From Thalassotalea euphylliae (GTDB lineage Bacteria; Pseudomonadota; Gammaproteobacteria; Enterobacterales; Alteromonadaceae), in assembly GCF_003390395.1 (NCBI RefSeq), contig NZ_QUOV01000001.1:4154001-4218000 (forward strand): DNA of 64,000 bases, in the 5' to 3' direction. Within the stretch, counting starts at the first letter, position 1, and each line of letters begins with the position of its first letter. The notes below the pieces were generated by a model. That model was given only the letters and a program-made list of their open reading frames with translations, made no database searches and was not told where the DNA came from. This document shows, one piece after another, positions 18,368 to 27,235 of the stretch. Made by a program: the position numbers and the translations under genes.

Positions 18368-19270
18368 ATGTTGAGTTTTCTACCTAGACCTTTGATCGGA
18401 TTTTTGTCTTTAGTTTGTTACACCATCAACACATTATTGTGGGTGTTACCTGTTGTTGTTAGCTCTCTATTAAAAGCTTTAGTACCACTTAAAGGCTGGC
18501 AAAAGCTCTTTAGTTATTTGCTCGATCGCATGGCAAGTAATTGGGTCACCTGTAATACTGGCATTCAAAACTTATTCACCAAGGTCAATTACCAAGTCAC
18601 CGGCTTAGATAAACTCACCACTAAAGACTGGTACTTAGTGCTGAGTAACCACCAAAGCTGGGTAGACATTCTGGTGCTGCAACGGTTATTAAATGGCAAG
18701 ATCCCATTTTTAAAGTTCTTTTTGAAAAAAGAGCTTATCTATGTGCCTTTTCTCGGCATTGCCTGGTGGGCATTAGACTTTCCATTTATGAAGCGCTATA
18801 GCCAAGCGTTTTTGAAAAGGAATCCTCATTTAATTGGCAAAGATATTGAAACAACACGAAAAGCGTGTGAAAAATTTAAACATAAACCTGTGAGTGTAAT
18901 GAACTTTATTGAAGGAACGCGCTATACGCAGGCCAAGCACGAAAAACAAAAATCGCCGTTTAAGCACTTATTAAGACCGAAAGCCGGTGGTATCGCCTTT
19001 GTGCTAGATGCCATGGGTCAACACCTCAATAAAATTGTTAACGTGACTATCTATTATCCGAATGGCATTCCAAGTTATCAGCAGTTTATTTCAGGCGATG
19101 TCAGCGAGATCCACGTAAACGTTGAAACTATCGATATTCCAGACGAAATTATTGGCGATTACTTCAATGACAAGGCGTTTAAACAAAACTTCCAGCAATG
19201 GGTTAATCAGCTGTGGCGCGATAAAGATCAGACAATGGCGGAAATGGAATTGGCTGACCATCAGTCTTAA
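18368..19270 (+). CDS. YihG/PlsC-type acyltransferase
   Basis: A 300-residue inner-membrane lysophospholipid acyltransferase-like protein, which would move an acyl chain onto lysophosphatidic acid or a related acceptor. An N-terminal membrane segment (about 5-40) precedes the acyltransferase domain with the catalytic NHQSWVD (NHxxxxD) box, then PFMKRYSQAFLKR, the FIEGTR substrate box and a PKAGGIAFVLDAMG segment. The whole arrangement matches E. coli YihG (about 310 residues). An upstream GTG would add 32 residues, but the shorter form aligns with the family start. It is probably an independent gene, 111 bases before the channel gene. Confidence 0.88.
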   Translation: MLSFLPRPLIGFLSLVCYTINTLLWVLPVVVSSLLKALVPLKGWQKLFSYLLDRMASNWVTCNTGIQNLFTKVNYQVTGLDKLTTKDWYLVLSNHQSWVDILVLQRLLNGKIPFLKFFLKKELIYVPFLGIAWWALDFPFMKRYSQAFLKRNPHLIGKDIETTRKACEKFKHKPVSVMNFIEGTRYTQAKHEKQKSPFKHLLRPKAGGIAFVLDAMGQHLNKIVNVTIYYPNGIPSYQQFISGDVSEIHVNVETIDIPDEIIGDYFNDKAFKQNFQQWVNQLWRDKDQTMAEMELADHQS

Positions 19271-19381
19271 CAACAATTGAAGTCGCGACTTAGTTGTTTG
19301 GCGATTATAAAAAGCTCGAAAGATTCAATATCAAGCCGTTGATTAAGTTGGCAATAATAAGAATGATAAAGGAGTAAACCC

Positions 19382-20626
19382 GTGCAGCAATGGATTTCTG
19401 AGCAATTGATTTTACTTGGTTTACCAAACCAATATTTGGAGTTGGGTACGAGTGTTGCGGGCATTGTATTATTGTTATTGCTTGCCAGTGCCAGCCACTA
19501 CTTAGTTAAACACCGTCTATTGGTGTTGGTACAAAAACTTGTTCAGCGAACCAAAAACACCTGGGATGACTTGTTTGTTACCCACCAAGTATTTACCAAA
19601 ATTAGTTTACTGGTTCCGTTTTTTCTAATTATTGCGCTAACGCCTATTTTCTTGCCTGATGAGTCACTCAAGGCAACGATTCTAGTGGCGATTGCACGTG
19701 TCGCGGTGATCTTTCAAATAGCCCGAGTATTGTCGGCACTGCTTGACGTAATTAAGGCCATCTATCAAGCAAAAGCCAAAACCCGTTACATGCCGCTAAA
19801 TGCGACAATTCAGTTGATCAAGCTGGCTATCTATTTAGTAGCAACCATCTTGTCTGTTGCTGTAATTATCGATCGGTCACCCATATTCCTGTTGAGCGGT
19901 TTAGGTGCACTAACAGCAGTACTGTTACTTATTTTCCAAGACACCATTAAAGGGTTAGTCGCCAGTATCCAAATTGCGGCGAATAAAATGGTTGCCCCGG
20001 GGGATTGGGTTGAACTGCCACAATATGGTGCCGATGGTGATGTTCTTGAAATTGGCCTAAATACGGTAAAAATTCAAAACTTTGATCGCACTGTAACCAC
20101 AGTGCCTACCTATGCGTTGATCAGCGGCTCCTTCAAGAACTGGCGAGATATGTTCAACTCTGGTGGCCGACGCATCAAACGGGCGATTTATATTGATGCC
20201 GCCAGTGTGCGCTTTTACCAAGCGGAAGAAATCAAACAGCTCACCAGTATTCGCTTGCTCGCTGACTATTTAGCACAAAAACAAACGGAGCTGGCACAAA
20301 ACCAACAACAACTGGGTAGTGCAGCGACCGATAAGCGCAACCAACGCCAGTTAACCAATATTGGCACTTTCCGCGCTTACATTACCGCTTATTTGCAAAG
20401 TCATCCGAAAGTTCATCAACAAATGACTTGTATGGTGAGGCAGCTAGCCCCAACAGCAACCGGGATTCCGTTGGAGCTTTACCTATTTAGCAATGACCAA
20501 GATTGGGTCAATTACGAGGGTATTCAGGCAGATATCTTTGACCATATTTATGCTATTGCGCCAGAGTTTGGCCTGCGAATTTTCCAACATCCAACAGGCC
20601 ACGATTGGCAGCGTTTCGCCAACTAA
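19382..20626 (+). CDS. YbdG-type mechanosensitive ion channel (MscS superfamily)
   Basis: A 414-residue inner-membrane channel expected to open on membrane tension and release osmolytes. Membrane segments lie near 20-40, 70-92, 98-120, 138-160 and 168-185, followed by the MscS pore and beta domain (LGALTAVLLLIFQDTIKGLVASIQ, then MVAPGDWVELPQYGADGDVLEIGLNTVKIQ). Length and the sequence after the pore match E. coli YbdG (415). It starts at a GTG with GGAG 8 bases upstream. It ends just before tesB, which is convergent. Confidence 0.92.
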   Translation: MQQWISEQLILLGLPNQYLELGTSVAGIVLLLLLASASHYLVKHRLLVLVQKLVQRTKNTWDDLFVTHQVFTKISLLVPFFLIIALTPIFLPDESLKATILVAIARVAVIFQIARVLSALLDVIKAIYQAKAKTRYMPLNATIQLIKLAIYLVATILSVAVIIDRSPIFLLSGLGALTAVLLLIFQDTIKGLVASIQIAANKMVAPGDWVELPQYGADGDVLEIGLNTVKIQNFDRTVTTVPTYALISGSFKNWRDMFNSGGRRIKRAIYIDAASVRFYQAEEIKQLTSIRLLADYLAQKQTELAQNQQQLGSAATDKRNQRQLTNIGTFRAYITAYLQSHPKVHQQMTCMVRQLAPTATGIPLELYLFSNDQDWVNYEGIQADIFDHIYAIAPEFGLRIFQHPTGHDWQRFAN

Positions 20627-20637
20627 TACCAATAGTA

Positions 20638-21495
20638 CTAGCGAGCGCGGATCACACCTTCTTGCATTGTTGAGGCAACCAACTCGCCTTGGCGATTAAA
20701 AATTTGGCCTTTCACTAAGCCTCGTCCGCCAGTGGCTGATGGGCTATCAACCGCATACAACAACCAGTCATCAAAGCGAAATGGACGATGAAACCACATG
20801 GTATGGTCAATCGTGGCGATCTGAAAATTTGGATCCCAATGGCTTTTACCATGCGGAAACAGTGACGTAGGTAAGAAATGAAAGTCTGACGCATAAGCCA
20901 GCATATAAGTGTGCACACGTAAATCATCAGGCAAATCACCGTTGGTTTTGATCCACATATGGGCTTTAGCGGGCACTTTTTCTGGTGACACCCAGTTATA
21001 TTGCTCAACTGAGCGCAATTCAATCGGCTTTTCAGCAAGAAAAATTTTGCGGATATGCTCAGGGAAAACTGACTGATTTGCGCGAATAAAGTCTTGGTAA
21101 GAGGGAACGCCTTCAGGACCAGGGACATTTGGCATTTGATCTTGATGTTCAAAGCCTTGCTCAAGCTGTTGAAACGAAGCTGTCATATAGAAAATAGGCT
21201 GTCCATTTTGGATAGCCTTAACGCGCCGAGCACTAAAACTGCCGCCATCACGCAATACTTCAACGTCATATACAACGGGTTTAGTTGCATCACCGGCGCG
21301 TAAAAAGTAGGAATGTAATGAATGAACATGGCGCTTTTCATCTACTGTTTCTTGCGCCGCGGACAGCGCCTGACCTAATACTTGGCCACCAAATAAAGCT
21401 TTAAAACCAAGGTCTTGGCTTTGACCACGGTAAATACCCTGTTCAATTGTTTCTAGTGTTAATAGTGATGATAAGTCGTCTAACACCTGACTCAT
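20638..21495 (-). CDS. tesB: Acyl-CoA thioesterase II
   Basis: Hydrolyses medium- and long-chain acyl-CoA to free fatty acid and CoA in the cytoplasm. The 285-residue double-hotdog protein equals E. coli TesB in length (286). Signatures are YRGQSQDLG, FGGQVLGQAL, HSLHSYFLRAGD near the N-terminus, and TIDHTMWFHRPFRFDDWLLY with GRGLVKGQIF and the C-terminal ST-MQEGVIR segment that supplies the catalytic Asp, Thr and Gln. It is monocistronic. A family B palindromic repeat lies 35 bases upstream. Confidence 0.96.
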   Translation of the reverse strand: MSQVLDDLSSLLTLETIEQGIYRGQSQDLGFKALFGGQVLGQALSAAQETVDEKRHVHSLHSYFLRAGDATKPVVYDVEVLRDGGSFSARRVKAIQNGQPIFYMTASFQQLEQGFEHQDQMPNVPGPEGVPSYQDFIRANQSVFPEHIRKIFLAEKPIELRSVEQYNWVSPEKVPAKAHMWIKTNGDLPDDLRVHTYMLAYASDFHFLPTSLFPHGKSHWDPNFQIATIDHTMWFHRPFRFDDWLLYAVDSPSATGGRGLVKGQIFNRQGELVASTMQEGVIRAR

Positions 21496-21530
21496 ACTCG
21501 CCTCTTTGCTTCTTGTTGTTTTTGGTTATC

Positions 21531-21794
21531 ATACCAAATTGAATAATTATTTGGTCACTCAGCGAGAATTTAAAGGCTCATAGACAAGGCTTGGCGTGCA
21601 GAGAATAGTTACTCCCCTTTTTTGAACGAAAAGCAAACGCCATAACGCGGTATATGAGCCTTTAAAACTCGCTCTTGGGAATGCGTAAGCAGCATGATAA
21701 CGGCACAAAATTCACTAGATGTAGAACAAAATTTCGTTTGTTCTAATACTGCTTACGCCATTCTGAGAGACTAAATAGTTAATCAAAGTGGTAT
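21531..21794. repeat. Palindromic MITE-like intergenic repeat, family B
   Basis: The left end ATACCAAATTGAATAATTAT and the reverse complement of the right end ATACCACTTTGATTAACTAT are homologous, and the likeness continues through ATTTGGTCACTCAG versus ATTTAGTCTCTCAG. Inside there is a nested inverted pair: AAAGGCTCAT and ATGAGCCTTT. There is no open frame. It differs in sequence from the unit at the start of the window. Its likely class is a non-autonomous, fold-back element. Confidence 0.65.
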
Positions 21795-22001
21795 TAAACC
21801 CCAGCCAATCTTCCAGGGTAGACTCGCCCGCCAAAATCCACAGCACTCGTGTTCGTTATATTAAGTACAACTGCTCAGCTAACACTAAGATTACGTTAAA
21901 TTTTTATAAAATATACACATTTACCTGTTGAAATATTAAACAATATTCTATAGTGTCACGTAATAGTTATTTGCAGTTTAAATAGTTAATGTGAGGCTAG
22001 G
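21795..22001. other. Intergenic region upstream of small hypothetical gene
   Basis: About 200 AT-rich bases without a recognised feature; with the repeat, it accounts for the 500-base gap after tesB. Confidence 0.35.
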
Positions 22002-22256
22002 ATGCAGGCGGTTTCAAAACGTGAAATGCTGTTAGAGCGAAGGCAACACGACCAAATTCAAGCAACGTTATGGGAAAAATTAACCTTAGCGCAGAAATTT
22101 GCAGCCAGCAGTCTGACTCAGTTTGGGTATGATCTAGCATTTATTAGAGCCAGTGCCGGCAGTAGTTTAGCCATACTATTATGCGATGGAAAAGTAGCAA
22201 CTATCGCATGGGATGGTGAAATAAACACTCAACCTGAGATTACAATTCGCAACTAG
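22002..22256 (+). CDS. Small hypothetical protein
   Basis: An 84-residue protein I do not recognise. The N-terminal half is a charged, Gln-rich helix (VSKREMLLERRQHDQIQATL), and the C-terminal half looks like a beta hairpin (YDLAFIRASAGSSLAILLCD, then GKVATIAWDGEI). There is one Cys, no signal peptide and no membrane segment. GTGAGGCTAGG upstream offers a ribosome site. A strong terminator 21 bases after the stop supports it as a real single-gene unit. Confidence 0.6.
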   Translation: MQAVSKREMLLERRQHDQIQATLWEKLTLAQKFAASSLTQFGYDLAFIRASAGSSLAILLCDGKVATIAWDGEINTQPEITIRN

Positions 22257-22277
22257 TAGCAAGCATTAAAAGATAGT

Positions 22278-22303
22278 AAAACAGCGCTTTATAGCGCTGT
22301 TTT
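22278..22303 (+). terminator. Rho-independent terminator
   Basis: Arms AAAACAGCGCT and AGCGCTGTTTT with a 4-base loop and a T-run, ending the small gene. It may also serve the convergent minus-strand pair. Confidence 0.85.
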
Positions 22304-22330
22304 TGTTTGTATTCGTCTTGTTAATTAGCG

Positions 22331-22891
22331 TTAATTGAATTTATGAAATTCGATATTTTCTTCAGGCGCTTCTTCTTTCTTCACAAGTTTTATTTTAGCC
22401 AATGCTTGTTGCTGCTCAGTCAACAAGCTTTCCATCAGCGACATAAAGCCGCTTAAATTATTGCTGCTCCACATCCGCGCAACATGCTTCTCACGACCCG
22501 AAATATAGGTAAGAAAGTCTTTATAAGCACCTGGTTTGTGATTTTCAAAATAGGTTTGCGCGGTCGGTTTAAGTTGCTCTTTACCGCCAGCACAAGCATT
22601 GAAGATTGCCGCATAGTTGGTCACTAGTGGCGATATACGTTTCACATCGCTCAATATTGCTGGTGATTTTCGCTCTGCTTCTTCTTTTACTTTATTGTAG
22701 CGAAAAGTAAAAAATTCTTGCTGCTTTGCTCCGATTGAAGCCACCGTATCAGCTAGCTGCTTATGACTTTTTCGGGTTTGTGCTGTATCGCGTTTTTGTT
22801 GAACTAAATCATGCTGTAAGCGTTCTGAACGAAAATAGAAATAAACACTAACGGCAACAAAAATGGCAATTACAACTAATGCAAAAAACAT
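22331..22891 (-). CDS. Hypothetical single-pass membrane protein
   Basis: A 186-residue protein of unknown family. Residues 1-21 are hydrophobic (MFFALVVIAIFVAVSVYFYF), followed by basic residues, a coiled-coil segment (about 22-60) and a soluble helical region including NYAAIFNACAGGKEQ. The C-terminus is charged (KKEEAPEEN). The orientation suggests a signal anchor. It starts 26 bases after the stop of the TPR/GGDEF-like gene, so the two are likely co-transcribed and may work together. Confidence 0.65.
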   Translation of the reverse strand: MFFALVVIAIFVAVSVYFYFRSERLQHDLVQQKRDTAQTRKSHKQLADTVASIGAKQQEFFTFRYNKVKEEAERKSPAILSDVKRISPLVTNYAAIFNACAGGKEQLKPTAQTYFENHKPGAYKDFLTYISGREKHVARMWSSNNLSGFMSLMESLLTEQQQALAKIKLVKKEEAPEENIEFHKFN

Positions 22892-22917
22892 AAACCTACT
22901 GAATACCCTTCAATAAT

Positions 22918-24759
22918 TTAAGACACGTCACTCAAGCGCGATAAGAAGATATAAGGATCGATATCCTGCACTGCGGGTGTATCTAAAGAAAACCTAATAT
23001 TAACCGAAAATTCGCCCAAATTGGCAAAAAAACGTACCTTAAGTGCATCAATGAGCTTTTCAAACTTAGCTTTGGCTTGGCTTTGTGACTGATGCGGAAA
23101 AAGCACAATATACTCACCATCGTTAATCTGCCCACTCTGATCAAACTCCCCCATATGCTCATTAATCAATGTAGCTAGTGTTTTGTTCACTTCGGCAATA
23201 ACCCGCTTGTTAAAACTAAACGTTAAGTCTTGCCAATTGCTAATCGTTAAATAACCTATGGTGAGCGGGTACTCATACTTGCGTGCTTTCTTGAATGCGC
23301 GATGGTAGATATATTTGGTTTGTGCTGGATTAGGCACTAAATACGTTGGGCGCTCTAACTGTTCATACACATCGTGCTGTTTGCGAGAGCGATAGGTAAG
23401 CCATTGAATAATCAAAACCACAAGCAGAAACAAACTCAATGTTGTTAAAACGATAATATAGTGTTGCTGCATCCTCACTTGTTCTGAGAATTCAGTGTGT
23501 GCGTCATATGCTTCGGCTAAATCTAGCGCAAGCGCTTTGTTGCTATCTTCGACCGCAAGCCGACTAGGCGCACGAATAACTCTGGCTTTCGCATCTTTGA
23601 AAAACTGATGTTGCAATTCTACGTAACGATTAAGCATTGCTAGTGCTTTGTCTTTATCACCTTCAATCTGGTAACGATTAGCGAGTAGTAGGTATAAATC
23701 AACTTGATCACCTGCTACTTCGACGATTTCAGCAAGCTCTTCAGCAAGTACCAGCAATTGCAATGCAAAAGCCTGGCGATCAGTTGCAAAGCTCGCCTTA
23801 GCTAGTGCAATTAACGTGCTCAAATAAGGCTTATTCAAATTCTGCCCTTTAAATGAATGCTCGGCTTCAACGAGGGCGAGATAAGCAGATTGATACTCAC
23901 GTTGATCCAATAACACTTGGCCAATACCAAGTTCGGCATAAGCGCGTTTTATTGGCCAAACGCGCTGCTCAGCAATTTGCTTTACCTGCCAAAACGCATT
24001 GTATGCATCATCTAATCGTTCGAGCTCTCGGTACGCTGAAGCTAAATTGTAATAGGTTCCTTCAATACCATTTTTGCGATTAAGCGCGAAACGCAATTTT
24101 AGAATACGCTCGTGTATCTCCATCGCAGTTTGATAATCCCCTAAATAGTGATACGAGATAGCAATCACTTCCAATAACTGTAAATGCTCCGCATATTGGA
24201 GGTTTTGCTCAACCAACTCTTTCACCATATGGAGATCGTCAGCCGCTTTTTGATTTTCACCAATTAGGGCATTTGCCATTGCACGATAGCCCAAAGCCAG
24301 TAGTTGGTACTTTACTAAGCCTTCTTGCGTGGCGCGCTCCCAGACTTGATCAACAAAGTGGAAGACATTGTGATATTTACTTTTTACAAAGTAACCTTCC
24401 GCCAATTTGATTTCTAAATTAAGCTGCAGCTCAGCAGGTAGTGGCTTGTAAGTTAAACCGTCAATCGCAAATTGAAAGGCACGTGCAGCATCACCTTTAC
24501 TCGCTGCGACTTCGGCAAGTAAGACGTAAGCTTTAGCAATAACGTCTTTCGGGTATTGATGACGATACTGAACAATTTCAGTCGCCAAAGAAACTATTTC
24601 ATCGTAGGGAAGTGCTTCTTTATCTGCCTGATAAAAACCACTGACTCGTTCGATATTGGCGGTAACAACTTCTCTTGGCAACTGTGCTTGTGCATTAGCA
24701 ACTTGACTTAGCAAACAAGTCATCACCAATGTCAGTACCAACCAAATCTGTTTCAACAA
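22918..24759 (-). CDS. TPR sensor protein with degenerate GGDEF domain
   Basis: A 613-residue membrane protein. A signal peptide (about 1-23, ending ANAQA) leads into a periplasmic region of about 390 residues built from tetratricopeptide repeats (for example YHYLGDYQTAMEIHERIL and YYNLASAYRELERLDDAYN). A membrane helix follows at about 435-455 (YIIVLTTLSLFLLVVLIIQW). The cytoplasmic C-terminus has the size and layout of a GGDEF domain, but the signature reads NDGEY in place of GGDEF, so cyclase activity is unlikely. It may bind nucleotide or act as an inactive scaffold. A small membrane protein gene follows it. Confidence 0.75.
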   Translation of the reverse strand: MLKQIWLVLTLVMTCLLSQVANAQAQLPREVVTANIERVSGFYQADKEALPYDEIVSLATEIVQYRHQYPKDVIAKAYVLLAEVAASKGDAARAFQFAIDGLTYKPLPAELQLNLEIKLAEGYFVKSKYHNVFHFVDQVWERATQEGLVKYQLLALGYRAMANALIGENQKAADDLHMVKELVEQNLQYAEHLQLLEVIAISYHYLGDYQTAMEIHERILKLRFALNRKNGIEGTYYNLASAYRELERLDDAYNAFWQVKQIAEQRVWPIKRAYAELGIGQVLLDQREYQSAYLALVEAEHSFKGQNLNKPYLSTLIALAKASFATDRQAFALQLLVLAEELAEIVEVAGDQVDLYLLLANRYQIEGDKDKALAMLNRYVELQHQFFKDAKARVIRAPSRLAVEDSNKALALDLAEAYDAHTEFSEQVRMQQHYIIVLTTLSLFLLVVLIIQWLTYRSRKQHDVYEQLERPTYLVPNPAQTKYIYHRAFKKARKYEYPLTIGYLTISNWQDLTFSFNKRVIAEVNKTLATLINEHMGEFDQSGQINDGEYIVLFPHQSQSQAKAKFEKLIDALKVRFFANLGEFSVNIRFSLDTPAVQDIDPYIFLSRLSDVS

Positions 24760-24862
24760 GTGTCAACCTTAAACGATAGCTTTTTCAGAGCAGGCATTTT
24801 AACGAATCGTATGAATTAGCGCCAACTTTCGACTAACCTTAGTCATCAAATTGGATTTAGTA

Positions 24863-24890
24863 TTTACTCTACGCAAATATTGACTATAAT
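24863..24890 (+). promoter_or_regulatory. Promoter upstream of the c-di-GMP riboswitch
   Basis: TTTACT (24863-24868) and a perfect TATAAT (24885-24890) with 16-bp spacing, placing initiation near 24897, just before the aptamer. Confidence 0.55.
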
Positions 24891-24911
24891 ATCGCCGAGC
24901 GACTAAAGCTC

Positions 24912-24990
24912 GTTAAAGGCAAATCTAGTGAAAGCTAGAGACGCAAAGTTACCGGTCTAAGGGGAAACCTAGGACAGCGGGACTGCCAAA
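24912..24990 (+). promoter_or_regulatory. c-di-GMP-I (GEMM-I) riboswitch
   Basis: The aptamer core is recognisable: GGCAAATCTAG, a GAAA tetraloop, CTAGAGACGCAAAG, ACCGGTCTAAG, then GGGGAAACCTAGGACAGCGGG and closing TGCC. P1 pairs GGCA with TGCC, P2 pairs TCTAG with CTAGA around GTGAAAG, and the conserved ACGCAAAG and CCGGTCTAA joints match the GEMM-I consensus. It would sense c-di-GMP. A weak hairpin (TAGATA...TATCTA followed by TTTTA) after the aptamer could be the expression platform. No plus-strand gene follows before 27236. Confidence 0.88.
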
Positions 24991-25216
24991 TTTAGATATA
25001 GTGGGGGCTTATCTATTTTAGCTATTCAGCTAACCTTCTACTCCTACGGTATACTTTGCGTGTCTTTCCCTTTTCTTTCTTTTATTCCTATTAATACCTT
25101 GCAGCCTCTCTGCTAAGTAGCACACCAGTAACAACGACACCTAGCCGCTGATCAATTGAATATGTAATCAGCATGCTATTGGCGCCATTCAACATTTAGC
25201 TTATTAGCTCTTTCAG
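24991..25216. other. Region after the riboswitch without a plus-strand gene
   Basis: About 225 bases with no convincing frame on the plus strand. A short hairpin TTAGCT-ATTC-AGCTAA is followed by a pyrimidine-rich run. The minus-strand DUF885 gene ends at 25217. Confidence 0.4.
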
Positions 25217-26986
25217 CTATTGCTTTTTCTGTTGCTGCTCTTGCTGCTGCTCTATGTATTGCGTAATCACAACCTCCAACATAGACAAAGGCATCGAACC
25301 ATTTGCTAGCAATTGATCGTGGAAGTCACGCAAATCAAAGTCAGCGCCTAGCGCTTGCTCAGCCTGTTTGCGCAAACGCTTAATCGTCAACTCGCCAATT
25401 TTGTATGAGAGTGCCTGACCAGGCCAAGAAATATAGCGGTCTATTTCAGTTTTAACATTGTGCAGTGACAACGCGGTATTGCTGGCTAAAAAGTCCATTG
25501 CTTGCGCACGTGACCAACCTTTGACATGCATTCCAGTATCAACCACTAGTCGACAAGCGCGCCACATTTCATATGTTAAACGGCCAAAATCACTGTAAGG
25601 GTCGGGGTACATACCAGCTTCAATACCTAAGTATTCAGCATATAGGCCCCAACCTTCACCAAATGCAGAAATATAAGTTTCATTTCTGAACTCTGGTACG
25701 TTTTTCATTTCACGAGCAATAGAGCCTTGTAAATGATGACCAGGTACGGCTTCATGTAAGGTTAACGCTGGTAACACATAGAGCGGGCGGCGATCTAAGC
25801 GGTAAGTATTAACCCAATAATTACCCGGTTGATCATCTCGCGATGGTCCAGAGTAACGGCCCGTTGTGTACTTAGGCGCAATATTGGCAGGAACTTCAAT
25901 TACCCCATAAGGTGTGCGCGGCAAAGTTTTAAACAAGCTTGGTAACTTGGCATCCATTTGTTTAGCAAGAAAAGAGGCTTCTTTGATCAGTTGCTCTGGC
26001 GTAGTCGCGTAAAATTGAGGGTCTGTTCGCAAAAACTCAACAAAATCAGCAAAAGAACCTTCAAAGCCTAGCCTCGCAATAATGGCATTCATTTCAGCGC
26101 GAATTCGCTTAACTTCTGCCAAACCAATTTGGTGCACTTCATCGGCGGTCATATCTAATGTCGTGAAATGCTTCACGCGATTGGCGTAAAACGCGGCACC
26201 ATTTGGCAAACTACTTGCCGCGATATTTTGTCGAGCATTGGGTTGATATTCGCCCACCATAAAATCATAAAAAGCTTGGTAACTGGGGAATACTTGCTCT
26301 TTAATGACCTTGGTTGCTTGCGTTCGTAACGATGTTTGTTGTGCCGTTGTTAAATGCTTTGGCATTGACTTAAACGGCTGATAGTAAACACTTTCGGTCA
26401 CATCTTCTTTGATAAAGGCCGTAATTGATTCTTCAAAGCCTTTCAATACTACTTGCGGTTGGCTGTAGCCAGCAGCTAACCCTTCACGCATCCAAGTCAT
26501 TTGCTGCTCAAAATAACGTGGCATTTGTGCCAAGCGGCTAAGGTAATCAAGGTAGTCTTGTTCGGTTTTAAAACTCACCATACGGCCAATAAAACTGATA
26601 TGTGCATGGAATCCAGATTCCGCAGTTATTGGCATTAGGTGTTCTTTATTTAGGTAATTATCTACCTGATTTTGAATGCGATATTGCAGTACCGACCAGT
26701 TAATTTGGTTAGCAGTACTAAGTGACTCGACATCAATAGCATTCACTTTGGCTAAAATATCCGTCAGTTGTTGATGGTTTTCAGCTAATGTCTCGGCACT
26801 TAAATCTGGCAATTGTGCATTAGTTTTGCCTGGCTCTGGGTTATTGAATGGACTACTTTGCTGCTCATAATCGTGATAAGTCTCAATCACGTTGGCTAGT
26901 TGTTGATCGGCATTAGGCTTACTTTTTAGCGCCGTTTGGCTACACGCCGTCAGCATGAACAACATGAGTATAATGGGGTATTTCAT
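25217..26986 (-). CDS. DUF885 family lipoprotein (putative metallopeptidase)
   Basis: A 589-residue lipoprotein: residues 1-15 (MKYPIILMLFMLTAC) form a lipobox with Cys15, so it is probably anchored to the outer or inner membrane facing the periplasm. The DUF885 core includes HEAVPGHH (HExxPGHH-like zinc motif), EGWGLYAEYLG and YISWPGQALSYKIG. The family is thought to be zinc peptidases or carboxypeptidase-like. An upstream in-frame ATG (27034) would add 16 residues ahead of the lipobox; the shorter start gives a proper lipoprotein signal and has GGAAG upstream. It is a single gene. Confidence 0.88.
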   Translation of the reverse strand: MKYPIILMLFMLTACSQTALKSKPNADQQLANVIETYHDYEQQSSPFNNPEPGKTNAQLPDLSAETLAENHQQLTDILAKVNAIDVESLSTANQINWSVLQYRIQNQVDNYLNKEHLMPITAESGFHAHISFIGRMVSFKTEQDYLDYLSRLAQMPRYFEQQMTWMREGLAAGYSQPQVVLKGFEESITAFIKEDVTESVYYQPFKSMPKHLTTAQQTSLRTQATKVIKEQVFPSYQAFYDFMVGEYQPNARQNIAASSLPNGAAFYANRVKHFTTLDMTADEVHQIGLAEVKRIRAEMNAIIARLGFEGSFADFVEFLRTDPQFYATTPEQLIKEASFLAKQMDAKLPSLFKTLPRTPYGVIEVPANIAPKYTTGRYSGPSRDDQPGNYWVNTYRLDRRPLYVLPALTLHEAVPGHHLQGSIAREMKNVPEFRNETYISAFGEGWGLYAEYLGIEAGMYPDPYSDFGRLTYEMWRACRLVVDTGMHVKGWSRAQAMDFLASNTALSLHNVKTEIDRYISWPGQALSYKIGELTIKRLRKQAEQALGADFDLRDFHDQLLANGSMPLSMLEVVITQYIEQQQEQQQKKQ

Positions 26987-27235
26987 TAGCTTATTGCTTC
27001 CGTAATCGAGCTTTATTAAGCGGTTATTGTGCATTTATTTTACCTTGGCGATACGCCCTTGCAAATTAAGGCTAACACAAAGCTATTTCGATTCGCACAA
27101 CAGCCTTTCTGGATAAATAACACGCACTCATTAAACTATTTGCTCTATTAATCGATAAAAGTTGTTTGTAAGGCTAGAAGTTTTCAGCATTTTTCGCCAG
27201 AATGGCTGAGTAGTTAGATTTTTTGGGGTGAATCA

